Below, in pieces: positions 56,453 to 64,000 of a stretch of 64,000 nt of DNA. The stretch is from contig NZ_CXWE01000002.1 in assembly GCF_001404515.1 (NCBI RefSeq), forward strand, positions 682,001 to 746,000. Direction: 5' to 3'. Within the stretch, counting starts at the first letter, position 1, and each line of letters starts with the position of its first letter. The position numbers and the translations under genes are program-made. Origin of the DNA: Roseibium album. GTDB lineage: Bacteria > Pseudomonadota > Alphaproteobacteria > Rhizobiales > Stappiaceae. A model generated the notes under the pieces. It saw only the letters and a program-made list of their open reading frames with translations. It was not told where the DNA came from and searched no databases.

Positions 56453-56926
56453 ATGTCAGACGATCACAGCGAACTATCAAGCGTAGACCGAACTATTCTC
56501 AGCATCATGCAAAGGGATTCTAATTCCCGGATGGAATCAATTGCGGAAGAAGCCGGGGCATCGATCGCGACGGTGCAGCGCAGACTTCGTCATTTTCGGC
56601 AAGCAAACATCATCCAGCGCGAAATCGCGGTGGTCGACCCGGAGACCGTTGGTCAGGGAATGACGTTTCTCATTCTCGTCGAGTTGGAGCGGGAACGGAT
56701 CGATATCCTGGATACGTTTCGCAGAAAGGTCACTTCGGAACAACAGGTCCAGCAGTGCTACTATATAACCGGGGATGCGGATTTTGCGCTCATTGCCCTG
56801 GCAAAGGACATGAATGAATATCAGAAGCTCATTCAGCGTTTGTTTTTTGACGATACGAATGTGAAGCGATTTCGAACATCAGTGGTCATGGACCGGACCA
56901 AGGTCGGCTTGAACGTTCCGGTGTGA
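56453..56926 (+). CDS. Lrp/AsnC-family transcriptional regulator
   Basis: 157-residue feast/famine regulator. N-terminal helix-turn-helix (about 10-60, LSSVDRTILSIMQRDSNSRMESIAEEAGASIATVQRRLRHFRQANIIQRE) and C-terminal RAM domain (70-150, with TGDADFALIALAKDMNEYQKLI). The ATG at 56453 is preferred; a TTG at 56441 would add four residues. It is divergent from the importer operon and is the likely ligand-sensing switch for it. Confidence 0.93.
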   Translation: MSDDHSELSSVDRTILSIMQRDSNSRMESIAEEAGASIATVQRRLRHFRQANIIQREIAVVDPETVGQGMTFLILVELERERIDILDTFRRKVTSEQQVQQCYYITGDADFALIALAKDMNEYQKLIQRLFFDDTNVKRFRTSVVMDRTKVGLNVPV

Positions 56927-57305
56927 ACAAACACCAGGGGCCCGGGAAGCCTGAAAATTACTTGGAGTGCACTGTCTGAACCCAAACCGCCCGGTCAACG
57001 CCATCCTCACGGAAATTGTACCGCCAAACGCAACATGGTCGAGCCTGCTGCCCAAACATGTTTCCGTATCGGTCTTATCGCGTCCGGCCTGCAGGTGCCC
57101 GTGTGCTGCCTGTCCTTGTCAATGACTTGGGCGATGCGGCAGCAGCAGCGCGCAGAGTGTCCGGTTTGCGGAAGCCCTTTCGTGCGACAGGTAAGTCTGG
57201 CACGGAGCGCAATGCGCGCACCTGCCTTGGCAACAAAGACCCCAACCAGACCGTCGATCGGGACAAAATCTTGACTTCACCTCCCCTCCATGCCCTTTCA
57301 CCCTG
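56927..57305 (+). other. Intergenic region without recognised gene
   Basis: The 379 bases after the Lrp gene hold no frame with convincing composition or known motif. A non-ATG frame at 57016-57306 is rich in Arg and Pro and has no ribosome-binding site. GGGGCCCGGG near 56937-56946 is the only notable stem. The M50B-type gene starts at its end, so it probably contains that gene's promoter. Confidence 0.4.
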
Positions 57306-57992
57306 ATGCAACTCGTCAAAGGTCACTGGCAGCTCATAGCGATAACTTGCGTGTTGTTCCTTTTGTGGAACACACCGGTCGTCATTCCGCTCAAGATCCT
57401 GGTGGTCTTTCTGCATGAACTCGCCCATGCCGTCGCGACCGTGCTGACCGGCGGGTCGGTGGTGGATCTGTCCATATCGCCGCAGCAGGGAGGGCATGTT
57501 ATCTCCAGAGGCGGCAACCGCTTCATTACGCTGTCAGCCGGCTATCTCGGGTCGCTGCTGATCGGTATCACGCTGCTGATGATCGCGCTTCGAACCAATG
57601 CTGACCGGGCTGTTCTGGCGCTGTTCGGGTGCCTGACGCTGCTGGTCGCACTCCTCTACGTGCGGGACTGGTTCGCTCTGTTCTTCTGCGCAGCAACGGG
57701 CCTTGGCATGCTGGCAATTGCCCGCTATCTCAGCCGCCCTGTCAATGACATGATCCTTCGGGTCATCGGGCTTTCCAGCATCATCTATGTGCCCTACGAC
57801 ATTTTCGACGACACGATCCGCCGCTCCGGCGTCCGTTCCGATGCCTACATGCTGGCCGAGGAATTCGGCGGCCCGACCATGTTCTGGGGCGCGCTCTGGC
57901 TGGTTCTCAGCCTGGGAGCCATCTTTTGCTGCGTCCGTTACGGACTGGGCGAGAACAGCAACCTTTCATTTCGCGAGAAGGCTCGGAACTAG
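57306..57992 (+). CDS. M50-like (peptidase M50B) integral membrane protein
   Basis: 228-residue membrane protein with six or seven helices. The zinc-binding HELAH (residues 38-42, in VVFLHELAHAVATVLTGG) is present. Together with the internal GGNRFITLSAGYLGSLLIG this matches the M50B family. A conserved Asp (VPYDIFDDTIRR near 160) could complete the metal site, as in site-2 proteases. Some M50B proteins are inactive; function here is unknown. The tail is basic (FREKARN). Confidence 0.82.
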   Translation: MQLVKGHWQLIAITCVLFLLWNTPVVIPLKILVVFLHELAHAVATVLTGGSVVDLSISPQQGGHVISRGGNRFITLSAGYLGSLLIGITLLMIALRTNADRAVLALFGCLTLLVALLYVRDWFALFFCAATGLGMLAIARYLSRPVNDMILRVIGLSSIIYVPYDIFDDTIRRSGVRSDAYMLAEEFGGPTMFWGALWLVLSLGAIFCCVRYGLGENSNLSFREKARN

Positions 57993-58015
57993 GTCTCCGT
58001 TTTGCGGACCGCCGG

Positions 58016-58222
58016 TCAAACCGGCGGCGAAAGGTATGCCTGGACCGAAGCGGTCCAGAAAATGCAGGAAAGCGCTACGAGCAGCCAGAGACACATGGTC
58101 GCCCAGTAGCCTGCCGGTTCGGTTGCCCGATCATACGCCCGGTGCAACCAGACCCGCCCGGTCACCAGATCGTAGGCAACCCATAACAGCAACAGGATGC
58201 CGAGGGTCGTGGTCCAGGCCAT
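58016..58222 (-). CDS. Small two-helix membrane protein after the Rieske oxygenase
   Basis: 68-residue protein with membrane helices at about 6-21 (LGILLLLWVAYDLVTG) and 42-62 (ATMCLWLLVALSCIFWTASV), joined by WLHRAYDRATEP. The ATG at 58222 lies 1 base after the oxygenase stop, so translation is coupled. I do not recognise the family. It may anchor or assist the oxygenase at the membrane; that is inference from position only. Confidence 0.72.
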   Translation of the reverse strand: MAWTTTLGILLLLWVAYDLVTGRVWLHRAYDRATEPAGYWATMCLWLLVALSCIFWTASVQAYLSPPV

Positions 58223-58223
58223 G

Positions 58224-59387
58224 TCAGTGTTCCCCTGTGGGGCTCAAGCGCATTTTCTGCCTGAGAATTTCATGGAACCAGCGGATCGGATCTTCAGCGC
58301 CGGGGCCTTCAGACAGGGGACCGAACTCGAAACCGGGCATTTGCAGGCCACGCTGAACCTTCTCGCAGATCCAGATGTCCTCGGTCTGAAAATCGCCTGT
58401 CTCCAGCGGCGGCATGGTCCAGTTCTCAGAGGAAATAATTCCGGTTTTCTTGTCAAAGCCCGGGATCTGTGAGCGCTCGTCTTTCACCTGCCACGGCCCG
58501 ACCCACTGACGCACGTCGAGCCGGGTTCTGTCCGGCGCAACCGGCTTGAGCGCAGTCAGCGACAACCCATAAGGCGTCGGCACGATCAGCGTCGTGGGAA
58601 ACAGGAAATAGACCCCGCCATATCCGGCTTCCGACGCGCTCTTGAGAATACCGCTGGAACCGGCCTCGTCGCGGATTTTCTGGGGCAGGCGATGCCGGAC
58701 ACCGTTCTCGGTCGCGTACCAGATCATGTGTTCGCCGGCCCGTTCCCAGATATTCTTGTCCGGCGTAGGTCCACCCAGCGTATGTTCGTGGAGATAGGCA
58801 AGGTGATAGCCATCGATAGCGTTCTCGGCAAATACCTTCCAGTTGCATTTGAGATGGTAAACCAGCGGAACCGCTTCCTTTACATCACCGGCGCAGAGAT
58901 CGTGCGGCCAGGCCAGTTCCGCAACTGGCGCAATCCAGTCCTCGAAGCGTGCCCCGGCGTTGGGATTGACAAAGATGAACTCCCGAAAAATTCCGAGCGC
59001 AGCCGGTTTCAGTCCGAGTTTCGCCCGATCGAGATCGGCAAAGCAGCTTTGCCTGTCCGGAACTCCCCTCAATCCACCGTCGAGACCATAGGTCCAGCGA
59101 TGATAAGGACAGACGATCGCACTGCCTGTGTTCCCGTTCGCAGCATCCAGCAGGGTTGCCCCGCGATGACGGCAGAAATTCTGGAACGCGTTCAAGGTGC
59201 CGGACTTGTCGCGAACAACGACGATCGTTGCCGCGCCGATCTCCGCAAGAATGTAGTCTCCGGGCTCGGTAAGGTCCCCGACGGTACCTGCAAAACCCCA
59301 GGAATCGCGAAACAGGGATTGCTGTTCCAGCCTGTGCCGAGCTTCGCTGAAGTAAGCCTCCGGTTTCAGTCGGCAAGTATCAGTCAT
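58224..59387 (-). CDS. Rieske non-heme iron oxygenase, alpha subunit
   Basis: 387-residue aromatic-ring-hydroxylating-type oxygenase. Rieske cluster ligands appear as CRHRG at about residues 70-74 and CPYHRW at about 92-97. The catalytic iron site is ENAIDGYHLAYLHEHTLG near 188-205 (two His), with a late Asp ligand near residue 345. No reductase or ferredoxin gene is near, so electron partners are elsewhere. The start overlaps the TetR gene stop by 8 bases, forming an operon TetR-oxygenase-small membrane protein. Substrate unknown. Confidence 0.9.
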   Translation of the reverse strand: MTDTCRLKPEAYFSEARHRLEQQSLFRDSWGFAGTVGDLTEPGDYILAEIGAATIVVVRDKSGTLNAFQNFCRHRGATLLDAANGNTGSAIVCPYHRWTYGLDGGLRGVPDRQSCFADLDRAKLGLKPAALGIFREFIFVNPNAGARFEDWIAPVAELAWPHDLCAGDVKEAVPLVYHLKCNWKVFAENAIDGYHLAYLHEHTLGGPTPDKNIWERAGEHMIWYATENGVRHRLPQKIRDEAGSSGILKSASEAGYGGVYFLFPTTLIVPTPYGLSLTALKPVAPDRTRLDVRQWVGPWQVKDERSQIPGFDKKTGIISSENWTMPPLETGDFQTEDIWICEKVQRGLQMPGFEFGPLSEGPGAEDPIRWFHEILRQKMRLSPTGEH

Positions 59388-59970
59388 TGCCTGTCTCCAG
59401 CGCTGCGATCAGCAAGTTTGCCGCCTTTCTGGATGACGCCACAAACCGGTCAGAAATGCCGATCGGATAAAGCGCCTCAACGTTGAAGTAGATGCCGGAA
59501 ACCCCGGCAGCAGCAGCTTCCACAAGCCCAGCCGGAGCGTTGGGACAGCCGCGCGCGATCTCCGCTTCCAGACGTTTGACGAAATCTGTGAGCCATTGCT
59601 GCAGCTGCGCTGCAAGCACCGCATCATCGGGTGCGGCCGCACTCAGGGCGTTGAAGACCAGAACAAGCTGAGGATTGGCACTGCGTGGATCGAACAGTAT
59701 CTCCAGGAGTGCTTCAAGCCTGTTTCCCTCCGGAAGCGATCCCAACAAATCCTCCATTGCCTCTCTGCTTCGCGTCAAAAACCTCTCGACAAGGGCTTCC
59801 TGCAAATCTTCCTTGTTTCCGACATTGTGTCGGATGAGCGGTCTGGCCAGGCCGGCAATCTCTGCCGTCTTGCCGAGTGTTGCGCCTTCCAGTCCATATC
59901 GCGCAACACACATTTCGAATGCGTCGAGGATCTGTTCCCTGCGATCATCCTTGATTTCAGGTCGCCCCAA
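59380..59970 (-). CDS. TetR-family regulator (TTG start)
   Basis: 196-residue TetR-type repressor. The N-terminal helix-turn-helix (about residues 10-55, EQILDAFEMCVARYGLEGATLGKTAEIAGLARPLIRHNVGNKEDLQEALV) is followed by a helical ligand domain. I chose the TTG at 59970 because GGAGG lies about 6 bases upstream and no ATG exists before the HTH. First gene of the oxygenase operon and divergent from the hydroxylase gene. The gap holds two matching operator-like boxes, so it probably controls both sides. Confidence 0.88.
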   Translation of the reverse strand: MGRPEIKDDRREQILDAFEMCVARYGLEGATLGKTAEIAGLARPLIRHNVGNKEDLQEALVERFLTRSREAMEDLLGSLPEGNRLEALLEILFDPRSANPQLVLVFNALSAAAPDDAVLAAQLQQWLTDFVKRLEAEIARGCPNAPAGLVEAAAAGVSGIYFNVEALYPIGISDRFVASSRKAANLLIAALETGND

Positions 59971-59990
59971 AATGCACCTCCATTAGATTT

Positions 59991-60039
59991 TCAATCTTGA
60001 CAATCAATTTAGGTGATCGCATTTAATTGTCAAGGTTGA
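59991..60039. promoter_or_regulatory. Two TCAA-NN-TTGA operator boxes between TetR and the hydroxylase
   Basis: TCAATCTTGA (59991-60000) and TCAAGGTTGA (60030-60039) are palindromic boxes 39 bases apart in the 87-base divergent gap. They sit inside a longer inverted repeat (AATCTTGACAAT with ATTGTCAAGGTT, 11 of 12 matching). This is the form expected for a TetR repressor controlling two divergent promoters. Confidence 0.65.
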
Positions 60040-60057
60040 TAATTTTGGAGCATTCCC

Positions 60058-60951
60058 TTGGAAATCCTTCTATCCCCACTCAGCACTGCCTGGCTGGAAC
60101 AGCTGGAAGTCTTCATCGACGACTGGTTCTTTGTACTCGCCCTCGGCTTCCTGGTCTTTGAACTGATCCGCTACCGGATCTTCAGGGAACTGAGCTGGAC
60201 GCTGATCGGCGACACGTTGACGAATTATGTAACCCTCGCACTTTTCATCGGAATTACGGTTCTGGTGCTCGGAGCCTTCTACGTCGCCGCGTTCTATTAC
60301 GTCTGGCAGTTCGCGATATTTGATATCGAGGCCAACTGGCTCACGGTGCTGATCTGCATCGTTCTTGCCGATCTCGTCTATTATTGGGAACACCGGTTTC
60401 TTCACCGGGTGAACGTTGGCTGGGCGACCCATTCGGTTCATCACTCCTCACCCTTCTTCAATATCTCCGTCGCCTATCGTTTCGGTCCGATGGATTCCTT
60501 TTGGCCGGTCTTGTTCCACCTGCCCCTGGTCCTGCTCGGTTTCAATCCGATTGTCGTTCTCTTCGCCGAAGTGATCGTTCAGGTCTACCAGACCGCCCTT
60601 CACACCGAGGCCGTGCGCAAACTGCCGCGACCGGTGGAAGCAGTCATGAATACGCCCTCCCATCACCGGGTGCATCACGGTTCAAACGCCGAATATCTCG
60701 ACAAGAACTATGCCGGCATCTTCATCGTCTGGGATCGCATGTTCGGCACGTTCGCAGAAGAGAAGGAAAGGGTCACCTACGGCCTTGTGCATCCGATCAA
60801 CTCGGTGAACCCGGTCGTCGCGTTTCTGCACGGCTTCTACCGCCTCGGACGTGACGTCTGGCAAATGCCGGGCCTCGCCAACAAGGTCGGCGTTCTGCTG
60901 AACCCACCGGGCTGGCAGCCTAAAGACAAATCCGAAACGCCTTCAAAATAA
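60058..60951 (+). CDS. Fatty acid hydroxylase / sterol desaturase superfamily protein (TTG start)
   Basis: 297-residue membrane di-iron hydroxylase. Four or five helices, with the three histidine boxes HRFLHR (near residue 112), HSVHH (near 125) and HHRVHHG (near 202), plus a single His at HTEAVR. Substrates of the family include sterols, ceramides, carotenoids and alkyl lipids; none can be assigned here. I chose the TTG at 60058 because GGAG lies 7 bases upstream and no ATG occurs near. Divergent from the TetR-Rieske operon. Confidence 0.88.
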   Translation: MEILLSPLSTAWLEQLEVFIDDWFFVLALGFLVFELIRYRIFRELSWTLIGDTLTNYVTLALFIGITVLVLGAFYVAAFYYVWQFAIFDIEANWLTVLICIVLADLVYYWEHRFLHRVNVGWATHSVHHSSPFFNISVAYRFGPMDSFWPVLFHLPLVLLGFNPIVVLFAEVIVQVYQTALHTEAVRKLPRPVEAVMNTPSHHRVHHGSNAEYLDKNYAGIFIVWDRMFGTFAEEKERVTYGLVHPINSVNPVVAFLHGFYRLGRDVWQMPGLANKVGVLLNPPGWQPKDKSETPSK

Positions 60952-60964
60952 TGCGAGAATACCA

Positions 60965-61441
60965 ATGCCAAGCATAAGACAACGAGTGTCAGCGATCTGT
61001 ATCAGCGCAGCAATCCTCTTGGGTGGCGCCTTCGCCGCCAGCCTTGTTCCCACGGTAGAGGCCCAAGAGAAAAAGAATGCCAGCCGGGGCCTGGAGGTAA
61101 CGGTCGAAGGCGTGCGGAACAGCAAAGGCCTGGTGGTCGTTCTCGTCATGGACAATCGTGACGCGTTCAGGGCCTATGATTATGAGACCGCTGTCGGCTA
61201 CAAGGAAGTCCCCGCCTCGACCGGATCGGTTCAGGCCTTCTTTCCGAAGCTCACATCCGGCCCCTATGCGGTTGTCGCCTTCCACGATGAAAACGAAAAC
61301 CGGGACCTTGACATGGACGGCCAGATCCCGAGCGAAGGCTATACCGTGTCGGGTGCAAAGGATGCCTATGACGAACCACCCTTCAAACGGGTGGCCACGA
61401 AAGAACGCTTGCAGACCGTCCGGATGTTTTATCTGAACTGA
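60965..61441 (+). CDS. Exported DUF2141-family protein
   Basis: 158-residue secreted protein with a signal peptide (about 1-33, ending VEA-Q). A DUF2141 domain (45-155) has LEVTVEGVRNSKGLVVVLVMDN, LTSGPYAVVAFHDENENRDLDMDG and PPFKRVATK. DUF2141 proteins often sit beside carotenoid or lipid-modifying genes; role unknown. It follows the hydroxylase gene by 13 bases, so one operon. Confidence 0.85.
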   Translation: MPSIRQRVSAICISAAILLGGAFAASLVPTVEAQEKKNASRGLEVTVEGVRNSKGLVVVLVMDNRDAFRAYDYETAVGYKEVPASTGSVQAFFPKLTSGPYAVVAFHDENENRDLDMDGQIPSEGYTVSGAKDAYDEPPFKRVATKERLQTVRMFYLN

Positions 61442-61483
61442 AAACCGGCACTGCATTGCGGCGTTCAGCCCACAGATCGGCGC

Positions 61484-62284
61484 TCAGCGACCCGTGAAGA
61501 CGGCAGACCGCTTTTCAAGGAGCGCATCCACCGCTTCCGTGTGATCCTCGGTCTGGTGACAGGCGCCCTGGTATGCTGCGGCCAATTCCAGGAGACCATC
61601 GAACCTGGTATTCAGGCCTTCACGCAGCAGCCGTTTTGCCATTCGCAACTGCCTTGGTGGATTTTGCGCGATCCGGTCCGCCAGGCTTGAAGCCTCTGAA
61701 AGCAAGTCTTCCGGCTCAACGACTTTCGATGCCAGTCCCCATGCGAGCGCCGTCGCAGCATCCACAGGTTCGCCGGTGAAGGTCATTTCAGCGGCGCGCG
61801 ACAGTCCAACCTGTCGTGGCAGCAACCAGGCGCCTCCGTCGCCGGAAATCAAACCGACCCGGACGAAATTTTCAGCGAAAGTCGCGCGGGTCGATGCGAT
61901 GCGGATGTCGCACAGGCAGGTCATGTCGCAACCGGCGCCATAGGCCGGGCCGTTCACGGCTGCGATCAGCGGCACCTCGCAGTCCCAGACTGCTCTGGCA
62001 ACCCGCTGAATGCCTGCGCGATATCCGTCTTTCGCATCGATCGCATCACCGCCGAAAATCGAACTCTTTTCCTTCATGTGCTTGAGGTTGCCACCCGAGG
62101 AAAAGGCCTTGCCGGCGCCGGTGATGATCGCGCAGCGAACCGATGCGTCCCGGGTGATTGACCGCATGGCGTCGACGATGGCATCGCAGAGGTCAACATC
62201 CGTAAGCGCGTTCCGCGTCTCGGGCATGTTCAGCGTCAGGGTCACGATATGACCCTTCTGATCCATGAGAAGTTTTTCTGTCAT
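61484..62284 (-). CDS. Enoyl-CoA hydratase/isomerase family protein
   Basis: 266-residue crotonase-fold protein. The oxyanion-hole segments GKAFSSGGNLKHM (near residue 60) and GPAYGAGCDMTCLCDIRIAS (near 112-131) are present. The usual catalytic Glu appears in FAENFVRVGLISGDGGAWLLPRQVG near 140. The position after an acyl-CoA synthetase suggests fatty or aromatic acid degradation. The ATG at 62284 follows the synthetase stop by 1 base. Confidence 0.92.
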   Translation of the reverse strand: MTEKLLMDQKGHIVTLTLNMPETRNALTDVDLCDAIVDAMRSITRDASVRCAIITGAGKAFSSGGNLKHMKEKSSIFGGDAIDAKDGYRAGIQRVARAVWDCEVPLIAAVNGPAYGAGCDMTCLCDIRIASTRATFAENFVRVGLISGDGGAWLLPRQVGLSRAAEMTFTGEPVDAATALAWGLASKVVEPEDLLSEASSLADRIAQNPPRQLRMAKRLLREGLNTRFDGLLELAAAYQGACHQTEDHTEAVDALLEKRSAVFTGR

Positions 62285-62285
62285 T

Positions 62286-64000
62286 TCATTGTCCCTTTGA
62301 ATTCAATATCATCCTGGCATCGACCACAGCATAACCGTCATGGCGCAGGATGACCGGGTTCAGGTCGATTTCCCTGATCTCCGGATGGGCAAGTGCCAGT
62401 TGGGAAATCTTCATCATCAGGTCGACAAGTGCGGTCTTGTCGACTGGCAGCGCACCCCGCACCCCCTCAAGGATCTTGCTCGATTGAATGTCATCGATCA
62501 TGCTTTCGGCATCTGCCCGGCTCATAGGCAGGGCACGGAACGACACGTCTTTCAGAACTTCGACGAATATGCCGCCCAGACCGAACATCATGACGGGTCC
62601 GAACATGGCATCATGCACGACACCGATGATGACCTCGACACCTGAATCGGCCATCGGCGCAACAAGAACGCCGCGCAGGTCCGCCTCCGGATCATGGCCG
62701 CGCGCATTCGCCAGAATATCCTTGTAAGCACTGCGCAATTCGTCTTCACCGGAGATCTTCAGCCTGACGCCTCCGGCGTCGGATTTGTGCAGGATATCCT
62801 GGCTGACGATTTTCATGGCCATGGGCCCATTTCCTAGATCGACAGGCACCTGCTTGAGATCCGCTTCACATGTGGCGAGCATCTGGGGCGGAACCGAAAC
62901 GCCATACTGAACGAGCAGGTCCTTGGCCTCATGCTCGTAAAACGCATCGCGACCTTCGCCAATGACCCCGGAAAGAATGGCCTTGCCTTGCTCTGTCGGA
63001 CCATCGGGTACAATGAGAGGGGACAGGGCATTGCGTGTACGGGCACGGGCGTAGTCGATTAGCTCCGAGATGCAGCGCACGGCTGGTTCCGGCCAGACGA
63101 AAACAGGCACGCCTGCCTCCTTCAGCACTTCGATGGGTTTTGGCCGGACCGTGTTATAGACACTCTGCACAATCAGCGGCTTGCCGTATTTTTCTGGCAA
63201 CTCGGCAAGGCGTTGCGAGGTTTCGATTTCATTGTCCAGCAGCGCGGGATTGAAGCGCTCGGCGAAGCCTCCGTACATCCCGATGATCATCAGGATATCG
63301 ACATTGTCATCCGCAAGAATGATCTCGGCGCATTGCGCGCTGACCGAAGGATCATCGTCCGTGCCGCCGGCAACATCCACCGGGTTCACGCAGGATGCCG
63401 CCGTCGGCAGAACATTGTTCAGTTTTGCGACCGTCCCGGTAGACAGTTCCGCCAGCTCAACACCTGCATCAACCAGAGCATCGACCGTTATCGTCGCGTG
63501 GCCGCCGCCATCTGCAAGGATTGCAACCCGGCCGCCTTTTGGCACTGTCAGCTTTGAAAGGCCTTCGGCGATCGAAAGGATCTTGTCTGACTGCTCAACA
63601 ACGGTGGCTCCGGCCTGGCGCAAAAGGTGCCGGGTCAGGTCGAAACTGGATGCGAGCGAGCCGGTGTGCGAACTGGCTGCAACCTGGCCTGCCTCGGTCC
63701 GACCGGACTTGTAGACAACCACCGGCTTCTTCTGTGTCACGTGGCGGCATGTGTCCAGGAATGCCCGGCCGTCCTGAAAGCCTTCCACGTAAAAAACCGA
63801 TGCCTTGGTGTCGTTGTCTTCACCAAAATATTCCAGATATTCAGCCAGCGTCACGTCCAGCTGATTGCCGACACCAACATAAGAAGAAAAGCCGACACCG
63901 CCGCGCCGCTTTGCTTCGGTAACAAAGGCAAGCATCATGTTGCCGGACTGGGAGCAGATGCCGATATTGCCCGGTTCAACATCCTGAACGCCAACCATGT
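62286..64000 (-). CDS. ADP-forming acyl/acetyl-CoA synthetase, acyl-CoA ligase family (N-terminus beyond window)
   Basis: The visible 570 residues cover two parts of an NDP-forming acyl-CoA synthetase. The succinyl-CoA ligase-like part has ICSQSGNMMLAF, GRTEAGQVAASSHTGSLA and NPVDVAGGTDDDP. The C-terminal ATP-grasp part has MAMKIVSQDILHKSDAGGVRL, PMADSGVEVIIGVVHD, FGLGGIFVEVLKDVSFR and a closing IREIDLNPVILRHDGYAVVDARMIL. The CoA-binding N-terminal domain lies past the window edge. Such fused proteins activate short or aromatic acids. Coupled to the enoyl-CoA hydratase gene. Confidence 0.9.
   Translation of the reverse strand, partial: MVGVQDVEPGNIGICSQSGNMMLAFVTEAKRRGGVGFSSYVGVGNQLDVTLAEYLEYFGEDNDTKASVFYVEGFQDGRAFLDTCRHVTQKKPVVVYKSGRTEAGQVAASSHTGSLASSFDLTRHLLRQAGATVVEQSDKILSIAEGLSKLTVPKGGRVAILADGGGHATITVDALVDAGVELAELSTGTVAKLNNVLPTAASCVNPVDVAGGTDDDPSVSAQCAEIILADDNVDILMIIGMYGGFAERFNPALLDNEIETSQRLAELPEKYGKPLIVQSVYNTVRPKPIEVLKEAGVPVFVWPEPAVRCISELIDYARARTRNALSPLIVPDGPTEQGKAILSGVIGEGRDAFYEHEAKDLLVQYGVSVPPQMLATCEADLKQVPVDLGNGPMAMKIVSQDILHKSDAGGVRLKISGEDELRSAYKDILANARGHDPEADLRGVLVAPMADSGVEVIIGVVHDAMFGPVMMFGLGGIFVEVLKDVSFRALPMSRADAESMIDDIQSSKILEGVRGALPVDKTALVDLMMKISQLALAHPEIREIDLNPVILRHDGYAVVDARMILNSKGQ

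Noticed and set aside
57016-57306. 96-codon frame before the M50B-type gene
   Set aside because: Non-ATG start without ribosome-binding site and random-like composition.
1-64000. CRISPR arrays, tRNA genes, insertion sequences, riboswitches
   Set aside because: None was recognised: no regular spaced repeats, no transposase frames, no cloverleaf or T-loop pattern, and no riboswitch core that I could match.

Overview
The window reads as a stretch of chromosome from an alphaproteobacterium of the Hyphomicrobiales (Rhizobiales) type. This rests on gene order: ruvC-ruvA-ruvB next to ybgC-tolQRAB-pal-cpoB-tilS, a zapA-6S RNA-5-FCL-ymdB-yebC block, and tkt-gap-pgk-fba followed by a ThiE-like gene. 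The choline-O-sulfate genes, an ectoine-type ABC importer and the overall flavour suggest a marine member such as the Stappiaceae (Roseibium/Labrenzia); that placement is inference. No phage, transposase, CRISPR array or tRNA was seen.

Region 1 (1-16.6 kb) is mostly housekeeping on the minus strand. It holds the Tol-Pal envelope machine (ybgC, tolQ, tolR, tolA, tolB, pal, cpoB) leading into tilS (cut by the window edge), a chemoreceptor, the Holliday-junction genes ruvC-ruvA-(small membrane protein)-ruvB, a TauE-type permease, a MazG-like protein, yebC, ymdB, 5-formyltetrahydrofolate cyclo-ligase, 6S RNA, zapA and a coiled-coil protein. Region 2 (17-27 kb, plus strand) is central carbon metabolism: tkt, gap, pgk, a VOC protein, fba, a ThiE-superfamily protein, a Sel1-repeat protein, efp and an inositol-monophosphatase-family gene.

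Region 3 (26.8-41.2 kb) is accessory. It contains a lipoprotein gene broken by an in-frame TAG just after its lipobox, a PhyH dioxygenase, a membrane alpha/beta-hydrolase, a MotA-like/OmpA-like pair, a sphingomyelinase-like phosphodiesterase, an AEC carrier, a TPR protein, and a divergent AraC regulator/nitrilase pair with a PNPOx-like and an acetyltransferase-like gene downstream. Region 4 (41.3-49.1 kb) is a choline-sulfate/betaine module: a LysR regulator divergent from substrate-binding protein, ATPase, permease and choline-sulfatase. It is followed by an SstT-like symporter and a decayed second copy of the acetyltransferase-like gene.

Region 5 (49.2-56.9 kb) looks like one catabolic unit for an unidentified amino-acid-like compound: an EhuBCDA-type importer, a fold-type-II PLP enzyme and a BisC-like molybdenum enzyme, all read away from a divergent Lrp/AsnC regulator. 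Region 6 (57.3-64 kb) has an M50B-type membrane protein, a TetR-Rieske oxygenase-small membrane protein operon divergent from a fatty-acid-hydroxylase-family protein and a DUF2141 protein, then an ADP-forming acyl-CoA synthetase (cut by the window edge) with an enoyl-CoA hydratase. Regions 5 and 6 and several promoter repeats (28.7/30.6, 38.3, 42.25 and 60.0 kb) are the most interesting material.
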